A program made the position numbers and the translations under genes. DNA of 64,000 nt from Mycolicibacterium goodii (GTDB lineage Bacteria; Actinomycetota; Actinomycetes; Mycobacteriales; Mycobacteriaceae), in NCBI RefSeq assembly GCF_001187505.1, contig NZ_CP012150.1:2480001-2544000 (forward strand), given 5' to 3'. Under the pieces are notes generated by a model. It was given only the letters and a program-made list of their open reading frames with translations, had not been told where the DNA came from and did not search any database. Of this stretch, positions 62,822 through 64,000 are shown in pieces; within the stretch, counting starts at the first letter, position 1, and every line of letters begins with the position of its first letter.

Positions 62822-63904
62822 ATGACGAAGACCGGTCCCCTGACTGGCGTGCGCGTTGTCGAACTCGGCGGAATCGGTCCCGGGCCGCACGCCGCGATGA
62901 TGTTGTCCGACCTGGGGGCCGACGTGGTCCGGGTGCGCCGCCCGGGCGGGCTGACCATGCCAGCCGAGAACGTCGACCTGCTGCACCGCGGCAAACGCAT
63001 CGTCGATCTCGACGTCAAGGCCGAACCCGGCAGGCTGCTCGACCTGGTCGCCAAGGCCGATGTGCTGCTGGACTGTTTCCGCCCCGGCACGTGCGAGCGC
63101 CTGGGCATCGGCCCGAAGGAGTGCGAGGCGGTCAACCCGCGGCTGATCTTCGCGCGCATCACCGGCTGGGGCCAGGACGGCCCGCTCGCGCAGACCGCGG
63201 GCCACGACATCAACTACCTGTCCCAGACGGGTGCGCTGTCGGCCATCGGGTACCGCGACCGGCCGCCCGTCGCGCCGATGAACCTGGTGGCCGACTTCGG
63301 TGGCGGGTCGATGCTGGTGCTCGTCGGCATTGTCGCGGCGCTGTACGAACGGGAGCGGTCCGGCAAGGGGCAGGTGATCGACGCCGCGATGGTCGACGGC
63401 GTGAGCATGCTGGCGCAGATGATGTGGACCATGCGGGCCACCGGGACGCTGCGCGACGAGCGCGAATCCTTCCTGCTCGACGGCGGTGCCCCGTTCTATC
63501 GCTGCTACGAGACCGCCGACGGCGGCCATATGGCGGTCGGGTCGATCGAACCGCAGTTCTTCGCGCAGCTGATCGCGGGCCTGGGGCTGGGTGCCGACGA
63601 GATCCCAGGCCAGTTCGAGCCGGCCCGCTATGACGAGATGCGGGCGATCTTCACCGAACGGTTCAAGTCGAAGACACGTGCGCAGTGGACCGAGATCTTC
63701 GCGGGCACCGACGCCTGTGTGACGCCCGTGCTGACGTGGGGTGAGGCCGCCGAGAACCCGCATCTGCGGGAGCGTGCGACGCTGATCGACCTCGACGGCG
63801 TCGCGCAGGCCGCAGCGGCGCCGCGGTTCTCGCGCACCCCGGCCTCCGCGCCGGGCAGACCGCCGCAGGAGTCGACGAGCATCGACGACATCGGCTGGGA
63901 TTAG
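62822..63904 (+). CDS. mcr: Alpha-methylacyl-CoA racemase (MCR)
   Basis: A 360-residue class III CoA-transferase-family racemase that epimerises 2-methylacyl-CoAs, needed for breakdown of branched and sterol side chains. Sequence '[20 protein letters not shown]', '[18 protein letters not shown]', '[20 protein letters not shown]' (catalytic His and Asp region) and '[14 protein letters not shown]'-type motif are present. TAGTCT (62809-62814) 7 nt before the ATG suggests a leaderless mRNA. Divergent from kdc, 18 bp between start codons. Confidence 0.93.
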   Translation: MTKTGPLTGVRVVELGGIGPGPHAAMMLSDLGADVVRVRRPGGLTMPAENVDLLHRGKRIVDLDVKAEPGRLLDLVAKADVLLDCFRPGTCERLGIGPKECEAVNPRLIFARITGWGQDGPLAQTAGHDINYLSQTGALSAIGYRDRPPVAPMNLVADFGGGSMLVLVGIVAALYERERSGKGQVIDAAMVDGVSMLAQMMWTMRATGTLRDERESFLLDGGAPFYRCYETADGGHMAVGSIEPQFFAQLIAGLGLGADEIPGQFEPARYDEMRAIFTERFKSKTRAQWTEIFAGTDACVTPVLTWGEAAENPHLRERATLIDLDGVAQAAAAPRFSRTPASAPGRPPQESTSIDDIGWD

Positions 63905-63966
63905 GCGTTTCGATTAGGGACTTTCGGCCGTTGTCGGTGGCCCCCGCCGACCAGCAGGATCGAGGT

Positions 63967-64000
63967 ATGAGCACATCGAACGCCCCGGTCGTGGTCGGTA
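63967..64000 (+). CDS. Start of a gene cut by the window end
   Basis: ATG 63967, preceded by GAGG, begins 'MSTSNAPVVVG', then the window ends. The opening is typical of universal stress proteins ('VVVGxDGS'), but 11 residues cannot prove it. Confidence 0.4.
   Translation, partial: MSTSNAPVVVG

Noticed and set aside
61136..63763. Reading kdc as an 875-residue protein
   Set aside because: The extra N-terminus would cross the divergent mcr gene; homologues start at ATG 62803.

Overview
The window is chromosomal DNA of a high-GC, fast-growing mycobacterium close to Mycolicibacterium smegmatis. The evidence is gene order: purL ... purF-purM-ygfZ-pabC-sseC2-cysA2-lmeA-glnR-mshD-pstSCAB-phoU-LCP-dus-desA1 follows the order known from M. 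tuberculosis Rv0803 to Rv0826 and from M. smegmatis. The carboxylic acid reductase is very like the published M. smegmatis enzyme but not identical, so this is a related species or strain. No insertion sequence, integrase or CRISPR array was seen.

Layout. 1-14.4 kb: purine synthesis (purL end, purF, purM) with membrane proteins, an orphan Mce protein, DUF3073, YgfZ and PabC. 14.4-18.9 kb: a sulfur and redox block on the minus strand (sseC2, cysA2, DUF4395, thioredoxin, nitrobindin-like protein, LmeA). The cysA2 operon is preceded by a leaderless poly-cysteine upstream ORF. 19-27 kb: GlnR, MshD and the phosphate system pstSCAB with a PHO box, plus PhoU and a MarR/oxidoreductase pair with a clear operator. 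27-36 kb: LCP cell-wall ligase, DusB, DesA1, a family of small exported proteins sharing one C-terminus, a TetR/DUF2236 pair and a truncated haemoglobin. 36-40 kb: a coupled operon (cupin, quinone oxidoreductase, hydrolase, HD protein) below a MocR regulator.

40.2-43 kb: four tRNA genes (Lys, Glu, Asp, Phe), then an AraC-family gene remnant and a three-gene operon that looks like an ESX/type VII exported amidase module. 43.3-53.4 kb: a stress island. It holds a CsbD-like protein, small membrane proteins and a ten-gene gas-vesicle (gvp) cluster followed without a break by a patatin-like lipase and an acyltransferase. Sequences matching the mycobacterial SigF consensus (GTTT-N15-17-GGGTA) precede the CsbD operon, a small membrane protein gene and the whole gvp operon. 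I consider this SigF/gvp/lipid-enzyme unit the most notable system in the window.

53.4-64 kb: YdcF-like protein, carboxylic acid reductase, a TetR regulator with the same palindrome upstream of it and of its neighbour, an FAD oxidoreductase, a UBP zinc-finger protein, alpha-keto-acid decarboxylase, alpha-methylacyl-CoA racemase and the first codons of one more gene.

Several genes appear leaderless: a TANNNT box lies 6-8 nt before the start codon (purM, pabC, the poly-Cys uORF, a 32-residue membrane protein, the TetR gene at 58.5 kb, mcr).
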